Assembly: GCF_001595965.1 (NCBI RefSeq) | Contig: NZ_LOJI01000003.1 | Location: forward strand, 62,001-126,000 | DNA length: 64,000 nucleotides | Source of the DNA: Polynucleobacter yangtzensis | GTDB lineage: Bacteria; Pseudomonadota; Gammaproteobacteria; Burkholderiales; Burkholderiaceae | Direction of reading: 5' to 3' | Made by a program: the position numbers and the translations under genes | Shown: one piece after another, positions 9,122 through 19,794 of the stretch | Numbering within the stretch: position 1 is the first letter of the stretch | How the letters are laid out: every line of letters starts with the position of its first letter | Notes under the pieces: model-generated | Database searches by the model: none | Seen by the model: the letters and a program-made list of their open reading frames with translations, nothing else | What the model was told of the DNA's origin: nothing

Positions 9122-10126
9122 ATGCCAACTGAACCCTACATTCAGCCTATGCATGCTCTAAATGAAGCCCCCATTCTTTGTATTGTTGGGCCTACTGGTG
9201 CAGGCAAAACCCACCTCGCCATGTCCTTGGCTGAGTATGCAAAATCCATTGGTTTAGCGATTGAACTCATCAGCATGGATTCTGCGCTGGTTTATCGCGG
9301 TTTAGATATTGGCAGCGCCAAACCTACCAAGGCTGAACAAGCGGCGGTCATTCATCACCTAATTGACATCATCGATCCAACTGAAGTGTATTCAGCGGCT
9401 CGCTTTGCCAAGGATGCAAAACGTCTCTGCACTGAGATTCGTGAGCGTGGAAATATTCCAGTAGTTGTTGGTGGAACAATGTTGTATTGGCGTGCCTGGG
9501 CACATGGCCTATCTTCTCTGCCACCAGCTAATCCAGAAATTCGCGCCCGCCTGGATGAAGAGGGTAAAAATATTGGCTGGCCAGCTATGCATGACAAACT
9601 GGCCAAAGTAGACCCTGATACGGCTGCTCGCTTGAAGCCCAATGACTCTCAACGAGTACAGCGTGCTCTGGAAGTTTTTGAAATTACCGGCAAACCAATG
9701 TCAGTGTTGCTGGCTGATTCGCCAAGTGAAGATGGCAGAGAAGGTTCTGCCATTCCATCATGGATTGATTTAGTTTCACTTGAACCCAGCGATCGCAAAC
9801 GCTTACATCTCAACTTAGAAAAGCGCTTTGATGAAATGCTTGCGGCAGGATTCATGGACGAAGTGAGGGCATTACGCGCTAACACCGAATTACATGCTGA
9901 CTTACCGGCAATTCGCTCAGTTGGCTATCGTCAAGCCTGGGAATTTCTCAATGGGGAAATTGATGCCGAAGAAATGCGCTACAAAGCATTGGCAGCAACC
10001 AGACAGCTTGGCAAGCGTCAGCTCACATGGCTGCGTGCAATAGATGGAAGAAAAACATTTGATCCCTTCAACCCCAAAGAGTTGAAGGCTGCACTGGAAT
10101 ACTGCAAAAGTAACTTAAAAAAATAA
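9122..10126 (+). CDS. miaA: tRNA dimethylallyltransferase MiaA
   Basis: Adds the dimethylallyl group to N6 of A37 in tRNAs that read UNN codons. The 334-residue protein has a P-loop GPTGAGKT (23-30), the substrate-binding SMDSALVYRGLDIGSAKPT and the C-terminal RSVGYRQAWEFLNG. Start choice is uncertain: a perfect TATAAT ends six bases before the ATG at 9122, so a start at 9149 (MHALNEAP) or leaderless translation is possible. It is convergent with purM. In many relatives miaA sits beside mutL or hfq, which are not here. Confidence 0.95.
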   Translation: MPTEPYIQPMHALNEAPILCIVGPTGAGKTHLAMSLAEYAKSIGLAIELISMDSALVYRGLDIGSAKPTKAEQAAVIHHLIDIIDPTEVYSAARFAKDAKRLCTEIRERGNIPVVVGGTMLYWRAWAHGLSSLPPANPEIRARLDEEGKNIGWPAMHDKLAKVDPDTAARLKPNDSQRVQRALEVFEITGKPMSVLLADSPSEDGREGSAIPSWIDLVSLEPSDRKRLHLNLEKRFDEMLAAGFMDEVRALRANTELHADLPAIRSVGYRQAWEFLNGEIDAEEMRYKALAATRQLGKRQLTWLRAIDGRKTFDPFNPKELKAALEYCKSNLKK

Positions 10127-10142
10127 GTTGGTAGATACCAGC

Positions 10143-11195
10143 TTAAATAACGATAGTTTGTGGCGCATCTTTTGGACGCTCAACCACTTCGCCGACCGTC
10201 CAAGCCTTCAGACCTTGCGCTGTCAATGACTTAATCGCAGTGTCTGCTTGATCTGGCGAGACAATGACAACCATGCCAATACCGCAGTTAAATACGCGTA
10301 CCATTTCTGCGTCAGCTACGCCACCCTTCATTTGCAACCAACGGAAGAGCTCTGGCATTTGCCAACTGTCACGATGCAAAACAGCTTGAGTATTTTCTGG
10401 AAGTACGCGTGGCACGTTATCCACTAAACCACCGCCAGTAATGTGTGCCATCCCTTTTACATTGATTTCAGAAATCAATTTGAGAAGTGGCTTCACATAA
10501 ATTTCTGTTGGTGCCATAACCACATCACCCAATGGGCGACCGCCTAAATCATCGCTTGGCTTTGCGCCAGCGCGTTCAATAATTTTTCGTACCAATGAGT
10601 AACCGTTGGAGTGAGCACCACTAGATCCAATTGCTAACACAACGTCACCTGGAACAATCGTCGCACCAGTAATGATTTTGGATTTTTCAACTGCGCCCAC
10701 TGCAAATCCAGCGAGGTCATATTCACCAGGTGGATACATGCCAGGCATTTCTGCAGTCTCACCACCAATCAATGCGCAACCAGATAGCTCACAGCCTTTG
10801 GCAATACCACCCACAACCGTTGCTGCAGTATCAACAGTCAACTTGCCGCAAGCAAAGTAATCCAAGAAAAAGAGGGGTTCAGCGCCTTGCACCAGAATGT
10901 CGTTCACACTCATGGCTACCAAGTCTTGACCGATGGTTTCGTGACGATTCCACTCAAAAGCCAACCTGAGCTTAGTTCCTACTCCATCCGTACCAGACAC
11001 CAATACTGGCTCTTTATAGCGCTTAGGCACCTCAAAAAGGGCTCCAAAACCGCCAATTCCAGCCAAAACGCCCTCACGCATGGTCTTTTTGGCAAGCGGC
11101 TTAATGCGATCAACCAAGGCGTCTCCGGCGTCAATATCGACACCAGCGTCACGGTAGGAAAGGCCATTTGAGGAGGAATTAGAAGATGAAGTCAT
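10143..11195 (-). CDS. purM: Phosphoribosylformylglycinamidine cyclo-ligase (AIR synthetase)
   Basis: Fifth step of purine synthesis: closes FGAM to aminoimidazole ribonucleotide using ATP. The 350-residue protein has [20 protein letters not shown], the glycine-rich [16 protein letters not shown] and [11 protein letters not shown], and [15 protein letters not shown]. The length is normal. The N terminus is serine/asparagine-rich ([16 protein letters not shown]), which is unremarkable for this position. It is divergent from the permease-hda pair with 73 bases between starts. Confidence 0.97.
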   Translation of the reverse strand: MTSSSNSSSNGLSYRDAGVDIDAGDALVDRIKPLAKKTMREGVLAGIGGFGALFEVPKRYKEPVLVSGTDGVGTKLRLAFEWNRHETIGQDLVAMSVNDILVQGAEPLFFLDYFACGKLTVDTAATVVGGIAKGCELSGCALIGGETAEMPGMYPPGEYDLAGFAVGAVEKSKIITGATIVPGDVVLAIGSSGAHSNGYSLVRKIIERAGAKPSDDLGGRPLGDVVMAPTEIYVKPLLKLISEINVKGMAHITGGGLVDNVPRVLPENTQAVLHRDSWQMPELFRWLQMKGGVADAEMVRVFNCGIGMVVIVSPDQADTAIKSLTAQGLKAWTVGEVVERPKDAPQTIVI

Positions 11196-11268
11196 ATTGG
11201 AGCCGGAATATTAGTAAAAAATGCTACTTCGTCAGTAGAATCATTGAATTCTAGAGGATTGAAGCAAG

Positions 11269-12258
11269 ATGGCCGAAATTTTTACCCCTTTTCTCACCGC
11301 ATTCATTCTGGCGTATGCCCTACGCCCTGTTTGCCTGTGGCTTGAGCAGCATCGCCTACCTCGAGCGCTAGCCGCTTTGGTCAGCATGTTGATAGGGCTA
11401 TGCCTCGTTTTCTTCATCCTGAGCCTGCTCGTAAGCCTCCTCAAGTATGAAATCCCCCTAATTAAGGCCCAATTGCCTGATTGGATCGCCAATACTCAAG
11501 CCTGGCTTGGCCCAAAGCTCAGCGAACTGCACATCAACCTCGACTGGGGAACCCTTAGGGAAAGCGCCACTCAAAAAATTACTGAGCATATTAATGACAA
11601 CGCGGACAGCTTAATGACCTCCACTTTCAACACTGTGTTGATGTCTGGAAGCTCAGTCATTGCAGGATTTGTAAATGCAGTGCTCATCATTTTTGTGATG
11701 TTTTATTTGTTAATGGACTGGAATCATTTTTTTGGACTTGTAAAAGGTCTGGTTCCGGTTCGCGCGCAAGAAACTGTTCATCACCTCGCCATGCATACCG
11801 ATGGATTGCTTTCGCAATACTTGCGCGGCATGTTGATCGTCATCTCGATCATGGCGATTTATTACAGCGCAGGCTTAAGTTTCATTGGCGTCAAGGGTGC
11901 GGCAGCGCTTGGCGTGTTTACCGCACTCATGATTGTGATCCCGTATATCGGCATCACTATAGGTCTAACACTTGCAGTGTTATCAGCGCTTCTTCAATTT
12001 GGTCCAGGCACTGAAATTGTTGGCGTACTGATCTTGTTTGGCATTGGGCAATTCTTAGAAGGCTTCTTCCTAACGCCCCGCTTGGTTGGCGAGCGCATTG
12101 GCTTGCATCCAGTAGCAGTATTGTTTGCTTTACTTTTATTCGGCAAGTTATTTGGCTTCTTTGGCGTCCTACTGGCATTGCCTATCAGCGCTGTCAGCCT
12201 GGTCCTAGTTAAGTACCTTTGGTCTATCTATACGCAAAGCGCTTGGTATCAAAAATAA
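11269..12258 (+). CDS. AI-2E family transporter (PerM/YdiK type permease)
   Basis: Polytopic inner-membrane protein of 329 residues with seven or eight hydrophobic segments. The conserved C-terminal half holds GFFLTPRLVGERIGLHPVAV and LLFGKLFGFFGVLLALPISA. The family name comes from one autoinducer-2 exporter; other members act as ion antiporters, so the substrate here is unknown. An in-frame stop at 11260 forbids a longer N terminus, and the ATG at 11269 has GAGG upstream. This makes it slightly shorter at the N terminus than typical members. It precedes hda by 11 bases, a linkage known in related bacteria. Confidence 0.9.
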   Translation: MAEIFTPFLTAFILAYALRPVCLWLEQHRLPRALAALVSMLIGLCLVFFILSLLVSLLKYEIPLIKAQLPDWIANTQAWLGPKLSELHINLDWGTLRESATQKITEHINDNADSLMTSTFNTVLMSGSSVIAGFVNAVLIIFVMFYLLMDWNHFFGLVKGLVPVRAQETVHHLAMHTDGLLSQYLRGMLIVISIMAIYYSAGLSFIGVKGAAALGVFTALMIVIPYIGITIGLTLAVLSALLQFGPGTEIVGVLILFGIGQFLEGFFLTPRLVGERIGLHPVAVLFALLLFGKLFGFFGVLLALPISAVSLVLVKYLWSIYTQSAWYQK

Positions 12259-12269
12259 ATTTGGCAGTA

Positions 12270-13025
12270 ATGAACACACCTCCGCTTCCAAAACAATTTG
12301 CGTTAGATATTAGCCACTCACCCAAAGCGAGCCTAGAAAACTATCTCCCAGGAAAAGATCTCGCACTGATATCTGCTTTACAAAATATCGAAAGCTCATG
12401 GAAGGGTTCTTCAAATGAAGGCTCCGACAACCCATTAAATCAGCGCTGGATTTATTGGTGGGGACCGGAAGGATCTGGACGCACACATTTACTAAATGCG
12501 ATTGGCAATGCGGCAGAGCACGCAGACTTAGAACACATTGCCCTGACAGCATCAGAACCAGCATCCTGGGTTCGGTTAGAAGAAAACATTAGTGCGCTTG
12601 CGCAAACTAACACTCCATCAGTCATTACCGTGGATGATGTAGACCAATTGGATGATCGTCTGGTGGGGTCCTTATTTCGGATTCTGAATGCCGTACAAGC
12701 TAGCAAAGCAATCCATATTTTTATGGCTGGCGCAGCTGCCCCAGCAAATTTGAAGCTTCGTGAAGACTTACGAACAAGGCTGGGCTGGGGTTTGGTGTTT
12801 CAAACCCAGCTTTTGGATGATGATGAGAAAATACAGGCATTAGGCGAGGCAGCCAAAGCCCGTGGGCTAGTTTTGTCGCCCGATGTGTTGCCTTGGTTAT
12901 TAAGCCGCTTCTATCGAGATATGCCCAGCTTAATGGCCTTGATCGATGCTTTAGATGCTTATTCTTTAGAAACAAAACGTGCTGTAACCTTGCCGCTTGT
13001 ACGCGAGCTCTTGCAGCCCAAATAA
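12270..13025 (+). CDS. hda: Hda, DnaA regulatory inactivator
   Basis: DnaA-paralogous AAA+ protein that works with the loaded sliding clamp to make DnaA hydrolyse ATP, preventing re-initiation of replication. The 251-residue product starts MNTPPLPKQFALDI; the N-terminal QFALDI fits the clamp-binding element of Hda. The DnaA-like ATPase follows (WWGPEGSGRTHLLNAIGNAA), with VDDVDQLDD as the Walker B region. I chose the ATG at 12270, 11 bases after the permease stop; the longer frame from 12219 overlaps that gene. Downstream are the HAD phosphatase and pcnB in the same direction. Confidence 0.9.
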   Translation: MNTPPLPKQFALDISHSPKASLENYLPGKDLALISALQNIESSWKGSSNEGSDNPLNQRWIYWWGPEGSGRTHLLNAIGNAAEHADLEHIALTASEPASWVRLEENISALAQTNTPSVITVDDVDQLDDRLVGSLFRILNAVQASKAIHIFMAGAAAPANLKLREDLRTRLGWGLVFQTQLLDDDEKIQALGEAAKARGLVLSPDVLPWLLSRFYRDMPSLMALIDALDAYSLETKRAVTLPLVRELLQPK

Positions 13026-13043
13026 TTAATTAGATATTCATTC

Positions 13044-13724
13044 GTGACTCAGTTAGCCCTTTTTGATTTAGACCACACCCTGTTGCCCTGCGATAGCGAT
13101 TATGAATGGGGCCAATTTTTGGCTCGCATTGGCGTTGTTGATAGCGAATACTACGCAAGGCAGAATGAACGTTTTTACCAAGACTACAAAGAAGGCAAGC
13201 TCGACATTCATGAGTTTCTTCGCTTTGCTCTAAAGCCGCTTTCTGAGCACTCCCGTGCTCAACTCAAAGAATGGCATGACGCCTTCATGAAAGAAGTGAT
13301 TAACGGACAACTCCGACAAGAAGCACTAGATCTAGTTAAACGTCACCAAGATGCAGGTGATCTTTGCTGTGTGATTACGGCGACCAATAGTTTTGTAACG
13401 CGTCCTATCGTAGAAAGCTTTGGCATTGAGCATCTGATTGCAACGGAGCCAGCTACCAAGGACAACCAGCCTTTGGCTAATTACACTGGCGAAGTCAGCG
13501 GCATCCCTAATTTTCGGGAAGGCAAGATTCAGAACCTGCATGATTGGCTAACTTCTCAAAAGCTGTCACTGGACACCTTGCCTTACAGTTATTTTTATTC
13601 TGACTCGATGAATGATCTACCCTTACTTGAAAAGGTCAGCCATCCTGTCGCCACCAATCCAGACGATCGCCTTCGCAACGAAGCCAAACAGCGTAACTGG
13701 CCTATTCTTGAATTGTTTGCATGA
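13044..13724 (+). CDS. HAD superfamily IB phosphatase
   Basis: Cytoplasmic hydrolase of 226 residues with the HAD nucleophile motif FDLDHTLL (D8, D10), CCVITATNSFVTRP as the motif II region and YFYSDSMNDLPLLEKV as motif III/IV. The size and subfamily IB layout resemble SerB-like and CicA-like phosphatases, as well as some histidinol phosphatases. The substrate is not determinable. The start is GTG at 13044; no in-frame ATG precedes the conserved motif. It lies 18 bases after hda, and its stop overlaps the pcnB start (ATGA). Confidence 0.88.
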   Translation: MTQLALFDLDHTLLPCDSDYEWGQFLARIGVVDSEYYARQNERFYQDYKEGKLDIHEFLRFALKPLSEHSRAQLKEWHDAFMKEVINGQLRQEALDLVKRHQDAGDLCCVITATNSFVTRPIVESFGIEHLIATEPATKDNQPLANYTGEVSGIPNFREGKIQNLHDWLTSQKLSLDTLPYSYFYSDSMNDLPLLEKVSHPVATNPDDRLRNEAKQRNWPILELFA

Positions 13725-15121
13725 TCACTAAATTTATCAAACGTATTTTGCGGCGTGACCCGATGGTCAAGCATACACACGCAAGCAATACTGGAGCGCC
13801 AAAACGTATACCTAAAAAATCACATCGCATTGACCCTCACTTACTTTCCAAGAATGCAGTTAAGGTAACCCATACTTTGCAGCAAGCAGGTTACGAGGCA
13901 TTTATTGTTGGCGGTGCTGTACGTGATCTTGCTCTTGGAATTAGCCCTAAAGATTTTGACGTTGCTACTAATGCGACGCCAGACCAAGTTCAAAGATTAT
14001 TTCGCAAAGCTCGTCTTATTGGGCGCCGTTTTCAGATTGTTCACGTGACCTTTTTTGGTAAGGGCCATCCTGAAATCATTGAAGTATCAACCTTCAGGGC
14101 TTTACTGGATAACGCTGGAGACCATGTCGCAGAGAGCGGTCGCATTCTGCGTGATAACGTCTGGGGATCGCAGGGCGAAGATGCTGCGAGACGTGATTTC
14201 ACTATTAATGCCATGTATTACGACCCATCCTCCGAGACTGTGCTCGACTATCACGGCGGTATGGCAGATATGCAAAAGAAAACTTTGCGCATGATTGGTG
14301 ACCCAGCCAAACGTTATCGCGAAGATCCCGTACGCATGCTCAGAGCAGTTCGATTTGCTGCCAAAACTGGTTTTGAATTGGATAGCGCTACGCGCGCACC
14401 AATTGCAAAACTCGGTAAATTACTAAACGATGTTCCTTCGGCCAGACTGTTTGATGAAATTCTCAAGCTTTTGATGTCAGGCTACTCCTGGCGAGCAATT
14501 CAAGGCTTGAAAGAAGCAGGATTGCATCATGGACTGCTACCGCTGCTCGATCACATTCTGGATGATGGTGAGGACTCCAAAGGCGCCAATGATTTTGTAA
14601 AGCTTGCTTTGGCGAATACGGATGAGCGCATTCAATCAGGAAAAAGTGTTTCAGCTGGCTTTTTATTCGCCACATTGCTTTGGCCTGATCTATTGAAGAA
14701 CTGGAAAGCCAACTCCAGCAAAGGCATGGCCAATATCCCTGCTCTTCATGATGCTATGGATGACACGATCGCCACCCAAAGTAGCGGTATGACCATTCAA
14801 AGACGCTTTGAAAGCGATATGCGTGAGATTTGGTCAATGCAGCCGCGCTTTGAGAGACGCGTAGGCCGCTATCCCTTCCGCCTCATCGAATCCCCACGTT
14901 TTCGTGCGGGTTATGACTTTATGCTGCTTCGCTGCGCTACTGGGGAGCTAAATCCAGCAATTGGTCAATGGTGGACAGACTTCATTGCGGCAGATCCAGC
15001 CGGGCAAGAGGAGCTCATGGCTAGCGCTAAAAATGAATCCGGAAATACTGCCAGCCCAGCCAAAAGACGACGTCGTAGAAAGCCAAAATCTGCCATCCCT
15101 CCAGAGGGTGCAGCGAGCTAA
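13721..15121 (+). CDS. pcnB: Poly(A) polymerase I
   Basis: Adds poly(A) tails to RNA 3' ends, marking them for decay. The 466-residue protein contains the nucleotidyltransferase head FIVGGAVRDLALG (62-74), catalytic DFD (78-80), and RRDFTINAMYYD. The neck helix region RYREDPVRMLRAVRFAAKTG follows, and the C-terminal tail is rich in arginine and lysine (RRRRRKPKS). The extended N terminus and basic tail, together with the absence of an HD domain, favour PcnB over CCA-adding enzyme. It starts inside the stop of the phosphatase gene (4-base overlap) and is followed by folK. Confidence 0.92.
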   Translation: MITKFIKRILRRDPMVKHTHASNTGAPKRIPKKSHRIDPHLLSKNAVKVTHTLQQAGYEAFIVGGAVRDLALGISPKDFDVATNATPDQVQRLFRKARLIGRRFQIVHVTFFGKGHPEIIEVSTFRALLDNAGDHVAESGRILRDNVWGSQGEDAARRDFTINAMYYDPSSETVLDYHGGMADMQKKTLRMIGDPAKRYREDPVRMLRAVRFAAKTGFELDSATRAPIAKLGKLLNDVPSARLFDEILKLLMSGYSWRAIQGLKEAGLHHGLLPLLDHILDDGEDSKGANDFVKLALANTDERIQSGKSVSAGFLFATLLWPDLLKNWKANSSKGMANIPALHDAMDDTIATQSSGMTIQRRFESDMREIWSMQPRFERRVGRYPFRLIESPRFRAGYDFMLLRCATGELNPAIGQWWTDFIAADPAGQEELMASAKNESGNTASPAKRRRRRKPKSAIPPEGAAS

Positions 15122-15173
15122 GCAGACTTAGAGAAATTTCAGTAAAGTAGTTCCATCTCTAGTTTGGAACTCT

Positions 15174-15701
15174 ATGGCACGGGCATATATCGGATTTGGC
15201 GGCAATATTGGCGATACGCGTCAGCTCATTACTGATGCCATTGTTTGCTTAGCATTACGTTCTGAACTCCAAATTCTGGCAAAAAGCTGCTTTTATCAAA
15301 GTGCGCCCGTTGAAGCTACTGGCGGCGATTACATCAACGCCGTTATTGAAGTTGAAACCGAACTGTCTCCTTACGGCCTGCTGCATGTTTGCCAAACGAT
15401 TGAACAAGAGTTCGGTCGTGAGCGCCCTTATGCAAATGCTCCTCGTACCCTTGATCTCGATATCCTCTCATTTGAAGGGGTGACTCAAAATGAGACGGAG
15501 CTCATGCTTCCTCATCCCAAAATCATTGAGCGTTCATTTGTACTCCTCCCCCTCCTGGAAATAGCCCCCGAAATCTTCTTGCCACAATGGGGTGAGCTCA
15601 AAGCCTATTTACCGAATGTTGCCCACCAAAGAATTGAAAAACTCCCCTGCAGGAACTGCAATTGCGGGGAAAAAGACGTTTATAGCCAATCGGCGCATTA
15701 A
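15174..15701 (+). CDS. folK: 2-amino-4-hydroxy-6-hydroxymethyldihydropteridine pyrophosphokinase
   Basis: Transfers pyrophosphate from ATP to hydroxymethyl-dihydropterin in folate synthesis. The 175-residue protein has the signature IGFGGNIGDTR at the N terminus, FGRERPYANAPRTLDLDIL in the centre (metal- and ATP-binding) and LPHPKIIERSFVLLPLLEI. Length is normal. pcnB-folK-panB is a familiar order, and panB starts 18 bases later, so these are probably one transcript. The C-terminal residues after 155, with several cysteines, are not part of the family core. Confidence 0.95.
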   Translation: MARAYIGFGGNIGDTRQLITDAIVCLALRSELQILAKSCFYQSAPVEATGGDYINAVIEVETELSPYGLLHVCQTIEQEFGRERPYANAPRTLDLDILSFEGVTQNETELMLPHPKIIERSFVLLPLLEIAPEIFLPQWGELKAYLPNVAHQRIEKLPCRNCNCGEKDVYSQSAH

Positions 15702-15718
15702 TTCATTAAACTCTCGCC

Positions 15719-16537
15719 ATGGGTTACTTACAAGGCGATAAGCCAATCACAATCACCAAGCTCCTCGCAATGCATGCTGAGGGTGAAAAAATTTCTATGC
15801 TCACAGCATATGATTCAACCATGTCCGCGCTACTGAATCGCTGTGGGGTTGAAACAATTTTGGTTGGTGACTCTCTTGGTAATGTGATTCAAGGTCATTC
15901 CAGCACAACGCCGGTGACCGTAGAGCAAGTCGCGTACCACACCGAGTGCGTAGCCCGCGCCAATACACATGCTTTTTTGATTGCCGATCTTCCTTTCGCA
16001 AGCTATGGAGATCCAGTTCAAGCATTAGAGTCATCCACTCAACTGATGCGAGCTGGTGCAGACATGGTCAAACTTGAGGGTGGTGGCGATTGGCAAGTAG
16101 ATATCATTCGTCACTTGGTAGAGCGCAGTGTTCCCGTATGCGCACACTTGGGCCTACTGCCACAATCAGTTCACGTCCTGGGTGGTTACAAGGTACAAGG
16201 CAAATCTAAAGATGCGGCTAGCGTCATGCTCGAACAAGCACTTGCTTGTCAGGAAGCTGGCGCGCAAATGGTTGTGCTCGAAGCCATCCCCTCATCACTA
16301 GGCGAAAGAATTACTGCCGAGCTACATATCCCAACGATTGGTATTGGTGCTGGCCCAGATTGCTCTGGTCAGGTATTAGTGCTTCAGGATATGCTGGGCA
16401 TTAGCCCAGGTAAGCCACCTAAGTTTGTCAAAAACTTTATGGATGGTCACCACTCTGTAGAGGCGGCTATTAAGGCTTACGTGCGAGAGGTGAAGTCTGG
16501 GAAATTCCCAGGGCCAGAGCACGGCTTTGCTGGCTAA
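15719..16537 (+). CDS. panB: 3-methyl-2-oxobutanoate hydroxymethyltransferase
   Basis: First committed step of pantothenate synthesis: transfers a hydroxymethyl group from methylene-THF to alpha-ketoisovalerate. The 272-residue protein has [20 protein letters not shown] and [14 protein letters not shown] (metal-binding Asp), then ADMVKLEGG and [20 protein letters not shown]. It follows folK directly, so a folate-cofactor enzyme and a folate-using enzyme sit together. A short hairpin overlaps its stop codon but lacks a T run. Confidence 0.97.
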   Translation: MGYLQGDKPITITKLLAMHAEGEKISMLTAYDSTMSALLNRCGVETILVGDSLGNVIQGHSSTTPVTVEQVAYHTECVARANTHAFLIADLPFASYGDPVQALESSTQLMRAGADMVKLEGGGDWQVDIIRHLVERSVPVCAHLGLLPQSVHVLGGYKVQGKSKDAASVMLEQALACQEAGAQMVVLEAIPSSLGERITAELHIPTIGIGAGPDCSGQVLVLQDMLGISPGKPPKFVKNFMDGHHSVEAAIKAYVREVKSGKFPGPEHGFAG

Positions 16538-16563
16538 TTGCCAGCTAGCCGACTCAACAATTT

Positions 16564-17700
16564 CTAGCTAAAGAAACTCTTCACACCATCAAACCAGCCC
16601 TTTTGCTGGGGGCTATGTTTATCGCCACCAGATTTGAGACTGTCATCAAACTTCTGCAGCAATTTCTTCTGCTCATCAGTCAGTTTGACCGGGGTCTCCA
16701 CCAATACGTGAACAAAAAGATCACCCACCAGTGTTGAACGCAATCCTTTAATACCTTTGTTGCGCAAACGGAATGTCTTACCAGTCTGCGTACCTTCTGG
16801 AATCGGAAACTCAACGCGGCCAGAGAGTGTTGGCACTTCAATTTCACCACCGATCGTTGCGGTTGCAAAAGAGATTGGCATTTGCACATGCAAATCACTG
16901 CCATCACGCTCAAATACTTTGTGCGGCTTTACGCGAACCTCAACATAGAGATCGCCAGATGGGCCGCCGTTAATACCGGGCTCGCCGTTACCAACAGAAC
17001 GCACGCGCATGCCATCATCTATACCTGCTGGTATTTTGATTTCGAGTGTTTTTTGTTCTTTATGCTTTCCAGTACCGTGACAAGTTTTGCAGGGCTTTGG
17101 AATGTATTCGCCAGTGCCGCGGCACTTAGGGCAAGTTTGCTGCATGGAGAAAAAGCCTTGCTGTACACGCACCTGACCATGACCATTACAAGTGGTACAG
17201 GTCTCAGCCTTGGACCCCGGTTCTGCACCAGTGCCATGGCAGGGCTTGCAATTACTCCAACTTGGTACGCGAATTTGAGTTGTATACCCCTCAGCAGCTT
17301 GCTCCAGCGTAATGTCCATGTTGTAGCGCAAGTCTGCACCTTTATAGACCTGTGGGCCGGACTGGCGACCACCGCCTTGACCAAAAATATCACCAAAAAT
17401 GTCACCGAATGCATCGGCAAATCCACCGCCACCGAAACCGCCACCACCAAATCCACCACCCATCGACGGATCAACGCCAGCATGGCCGTACTGGTCGTAG
17501 GCAGCTCGCTTATTAGGGTCAGTCAAGGTTTCGTAGGCTTCCTTAACTTCTTTAAACTGAGCTTCAGCCGTTTTACTATCCGGATTGCGATCTGGATGAT
17601 GTTTCATCGCCATCTTGCGATAAGCCTTTTTTAGCTCTTCGTCGCTGGCGCCTTTTGATACACCCAGCACTTCATAAAAATCGCGTTTACTTTTAGGCAC
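16564..17700 (-). CDS. dnaJ: Chaperone DnaJ
   Basis: Hsp40 co-chaperone that delivers clients to DnaK and stimulates its ATPase. The 378-residue protein has a J domain (1-70) with HPD in MKHHPDRNP, a Gly/Phe-rich linker (about 80-115) and four zinc motifs: [32 protein letters not shown]. Two beta-sandwich client-binding domains follow. It is a full type I DnaJ. It lies 100 bases after dnaK on the same strand, separated by a strong hairpin. Confidence 0.98.
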   Translation of the reverse strand: MPKSKRDFYEVLGVSKGASDEELKKAYRKMAMKHHPDRNPDSKTAEAQFKEVKEAYETLTDPNKRAAYDQYGHAGVDPSMGGGFGGGGFGGGGFADAFGDIFGDIFGQGGGRQSGPQVYKGADLRYNMDITLEQAAEGYTTQIRVPSWSNCKPCHGTGAEPGSKAETCTTCNGHGQVRVQQGFFSMQQTCPKCRGTGEYIPKPCKTCHGTGKHKEQKTLEIKIPAGIDDGMRVRSVGNGEPGINGGPSGDLYVEVRVKPHKVFERDGSDLHVQMPISFATATIGGEIEVPTLSGRVEFPIPEGTQTGKTFRLRNKGIKGLRSTLVGDLFVHVLVETPVKLTDEQKKLLQKFDDSLKSGGDKHSPQQKGWFDGVKSFFS

Positions 17701-17730
17701 GGCCTATTCCTCTCAACAACCTGAATGACA

Positions 17731-17753
17731 CAAGTCGGCACGAGGCCGACTTG
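17731..17753 (-). promoter_or_regulatory. Hairpin between dnaK and dnaJ
   Basis: A perfect nine-base-pair stem CAAGTCGGC / GCCGACTTG has loop ACGAG. Neither strand has a T run after it, so it is not a classical terminator. It may stop part of the transcription, or protect or process the dnaK message so that less dnaJ is made. Confidence 0.6.
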
Positions 17754-17800
17754 TTATTTAAGTACATCAAAACTACATCAATGAATGTCTGATTTCAGAA

Positions 17801-19738
17801 TTACTTCTTGTCATCAACCTCTTTGAAATCAGCGTCAACAACGTCTGCATCAGGGGCTTGGCCAGGAGCTGCGCCGCCTGGAGCTGCACCAGCAGCAGCG
17901 CCACCAGCTTTAGCTTGCTCAGCAGCCATGACTTTTTCGCCCAGCTTCTGACTTGCCTTACCCAATGCTTCTGTTTTTGCTTCAATCGCTTCTTTGTCGC
18001 TACCTTTAATAGCTTCATCCAAGTCCTTGAGGGCTGCTTCAATCGCTTCTTTTTCAGAGGCTTCTAAGCTAGCACCATGCTCTTCCAAAGCCTTCTTGGT
18101 TGAGTGAGCCAAAGCATCAGCAGTATTGCGGGCAGTAACCAGCTCTAATGCTTTCTTATCTTCAGCAGCATTCGCCTCAGCATCCTTAACCATGCGTTGA
18201 ATTTCTTCTTCAGTCAGGCCAGAGTTTGCCTTGATGGTGATCTTGTTTTCTTTACCAGTCGTTTTATCTTTTGCAGTTACGTGCAAGATACCGTTGGCAT
18301 CAATGTCAAAGGTCACTTCAATTTGTGGCATACCGCGCTGTGCAGGAGCAATGCCTTCGAGGTTAAATTCACCAAGCAATTTGTTAGCTGCGGCCATCTC
18401 GCGCTCACCTTGGAAGCACTTAATAGTTACAGCAGGCTGGTTGTCTTCCGCAGTGGAGTAAACCTGTGAATGCTTAGTAGGAATCGTTGTGTTCTTAGGA
18501 ATCATCTTGGTCATTACGCCGCCAAGAGTTTCGATACCCAATGACAATGGGGTAACGTCCAAGAGCAATACGTCTTTACGGTCACCAGACAATACAGAAC
18601 CTTGAATCGCAGCACCAACAGCAACTGCTTCATCTGGGTTAACGTCTTTACGTGGCTCTTTACCAAAGATTTCTTTTACTTTGTCTTGAACCGCAGGCAT
18701 ACGTGTTTGACCACCGACCAAAATGACGTCGTCGATATCTGCTACGTTTACGCCAGCGTCTTTAATGGCAGTTAAGCAAGGACCAGCGGTACGCTTGATC
18801 AACTCTTCTACCAAAGACTCCAACTTGGCACGAGTCAACTTCAAATTCAAATGCTTAGGACCGCTAGCGTCAGCTGTCACGTATGGCAAATTGATTTCTG
18901 TTTGTTGAGCGGATGACAATTCAATCTTGGCTTTTTCAGCAGCATCTTTTAAGCGTTGCAATGCCAATACGTCTTTGCTCAAATCAACGCCTTGTTCTTT
19001 CTTGAACTCAGCAATGATCCAGTCAATGATGCGTTGGTCAAAGTCTTCACCACCTAAGAATGTGTCACCGTTAGTTGAAAGCACTTCAAACTGCTTCTCA
19101 CCATCAACGTTAGCAATCTCAATGATAGAAACGTCGAATGTACCGCCACCCAAGTCATACACGGCGATCTTGCGATCAGCTTTGTCTTGCTTGTCCAGAC
19201 CAAATGCCAAAGCAGCTGCGGTTGGTTCGTTAATGATGCGCTTTACATCCAAGCCAGCAATACGGCCAGCATCTTTAGTTGCTTGACGTTGGCTGTCATT
19301 GAAGTATGCAGGAACAGTAATAACCGCTTCTGTCACTTCTTCTCCGAGATAGTCTTCGGCAGTTTTTTTCATCTTACGCAAAATTTCAGCGGACACTTGT
19401 TGTGGCGCCATTTTCTTGTCGCGTGCTTCAACCCAAGCATCACCGTTATCAGCGGCAATAATTGAATAAGGCATCAAGCCAATATCTTTTTGCACTTCAG
19501 GATCTGTAAATTTACGACCCATCAAACGCTTCACTGCGTAGATGGTGTTTTTAGGATTCGTCACTGATTGACGTTTTGCAGGCGCGCCAACCAATACTTC
19601 GCCATCTTCAACGTAAGCGATGATGGATGGAGTTGTGCGAGCGCCTTCGGCATTCTCGACAACTTTAGGTGCATTGTTTTCAACGACTGAAACACATGAA
19701 TTCGTGGTTCCTAAGTCGATACCGATAATCTTTCCCAT
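17801..19738 (-). CDS. dnaK: Chaperone DnaK (Hsp70)
   Basis: ATP-driven Hsp70 chaperone of 645 residues. The ATPase domain (1-385) opens [14 protein letters not shown] and includes [20 protein letters not shown] and [17 protein letters not shown]. The linker [15 protein letters not shown] leads to the substrate-binding domain, and the C-terminal tail is Gly/Ala/Pro-rich, ending in EVDDKK. Its own sigma-32-type promoter lies 57-84 bases upstream of the ATG, separated from grpE by a terminator. dnaK-dnaJ can therefore be induced by heat independently of grpE. Confidence 0.98.
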   Translation of the reverse strand: MGKIIGIDLGTTNSCVSVVENNAPKVVENAEGARTTPSIIAYVEDGEVLVGAPAKRQSVTNPKNTIYAVKRLMGRKFTDPEVQKDIGLMPYSIIAADNGDAWVEARDKKMAPQQVSAEILRKMKKTAEDYLGEEVTEAVITVPAYFNDSQRQATKDAGRIAGLDVKRIINEPTAAALAFGLDKQDKADRKIAVYDLGGGTFDVSIIEIANVDGEKQFEVLSTNGDTFLGGEDFDQRIIDWIIAEFKKEQGVDLSKDVLALQRLKDAAEKAKIELSSAQQTEINLPYVTADASGPKHLNLKLTRAKLESLVEELIKRTAGPCLTAIKDAGVNVADIDDVILVGGQTRMPAVQDKVKEIFGKEPRKDVNPDEAVAVGAAIQGSVLSGDRKDVLLLDVTPLSLGIETLGGVMTKMIPKNTTIPTKHSQVYSTAEDNQPAVTIKCFQGEREMAAANKLLGEFNLEGIAPAQRGMPQIEVTFDIDANGILHVTAKDKTTGKENKITIKANSGLTEEEIQRMVKDAEANAAEDKKALELVTARNTADALAHSTKKALEEHGASLEASEKEAIEAALKDLDEAIKGSDKEAIEAKTEALGKASQKLGEKVMAAEQAKAGGAAAGAAPGGAAPGQAPDADVVDADFKEVDDKK

Positions 19739-19794
19739 AATTGCTCCAAAAAATTAAATTGTTTGTTGTACTAATGAATATTTCGATACCCAGT

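Noticed and set aside
10730-11171. Several long open frames opposite purM
   Set aside because: They are antisense shadows of a well-conserved enzyme gene and have no ribosome-binding sites or recognisable domains.
16529-16545. Hairpin GCTGGC / GCCAGC at the panB stop as a terminator
   Set aside because: No T run follows on either strand, and the stem includes coding sequence; support is too weak.
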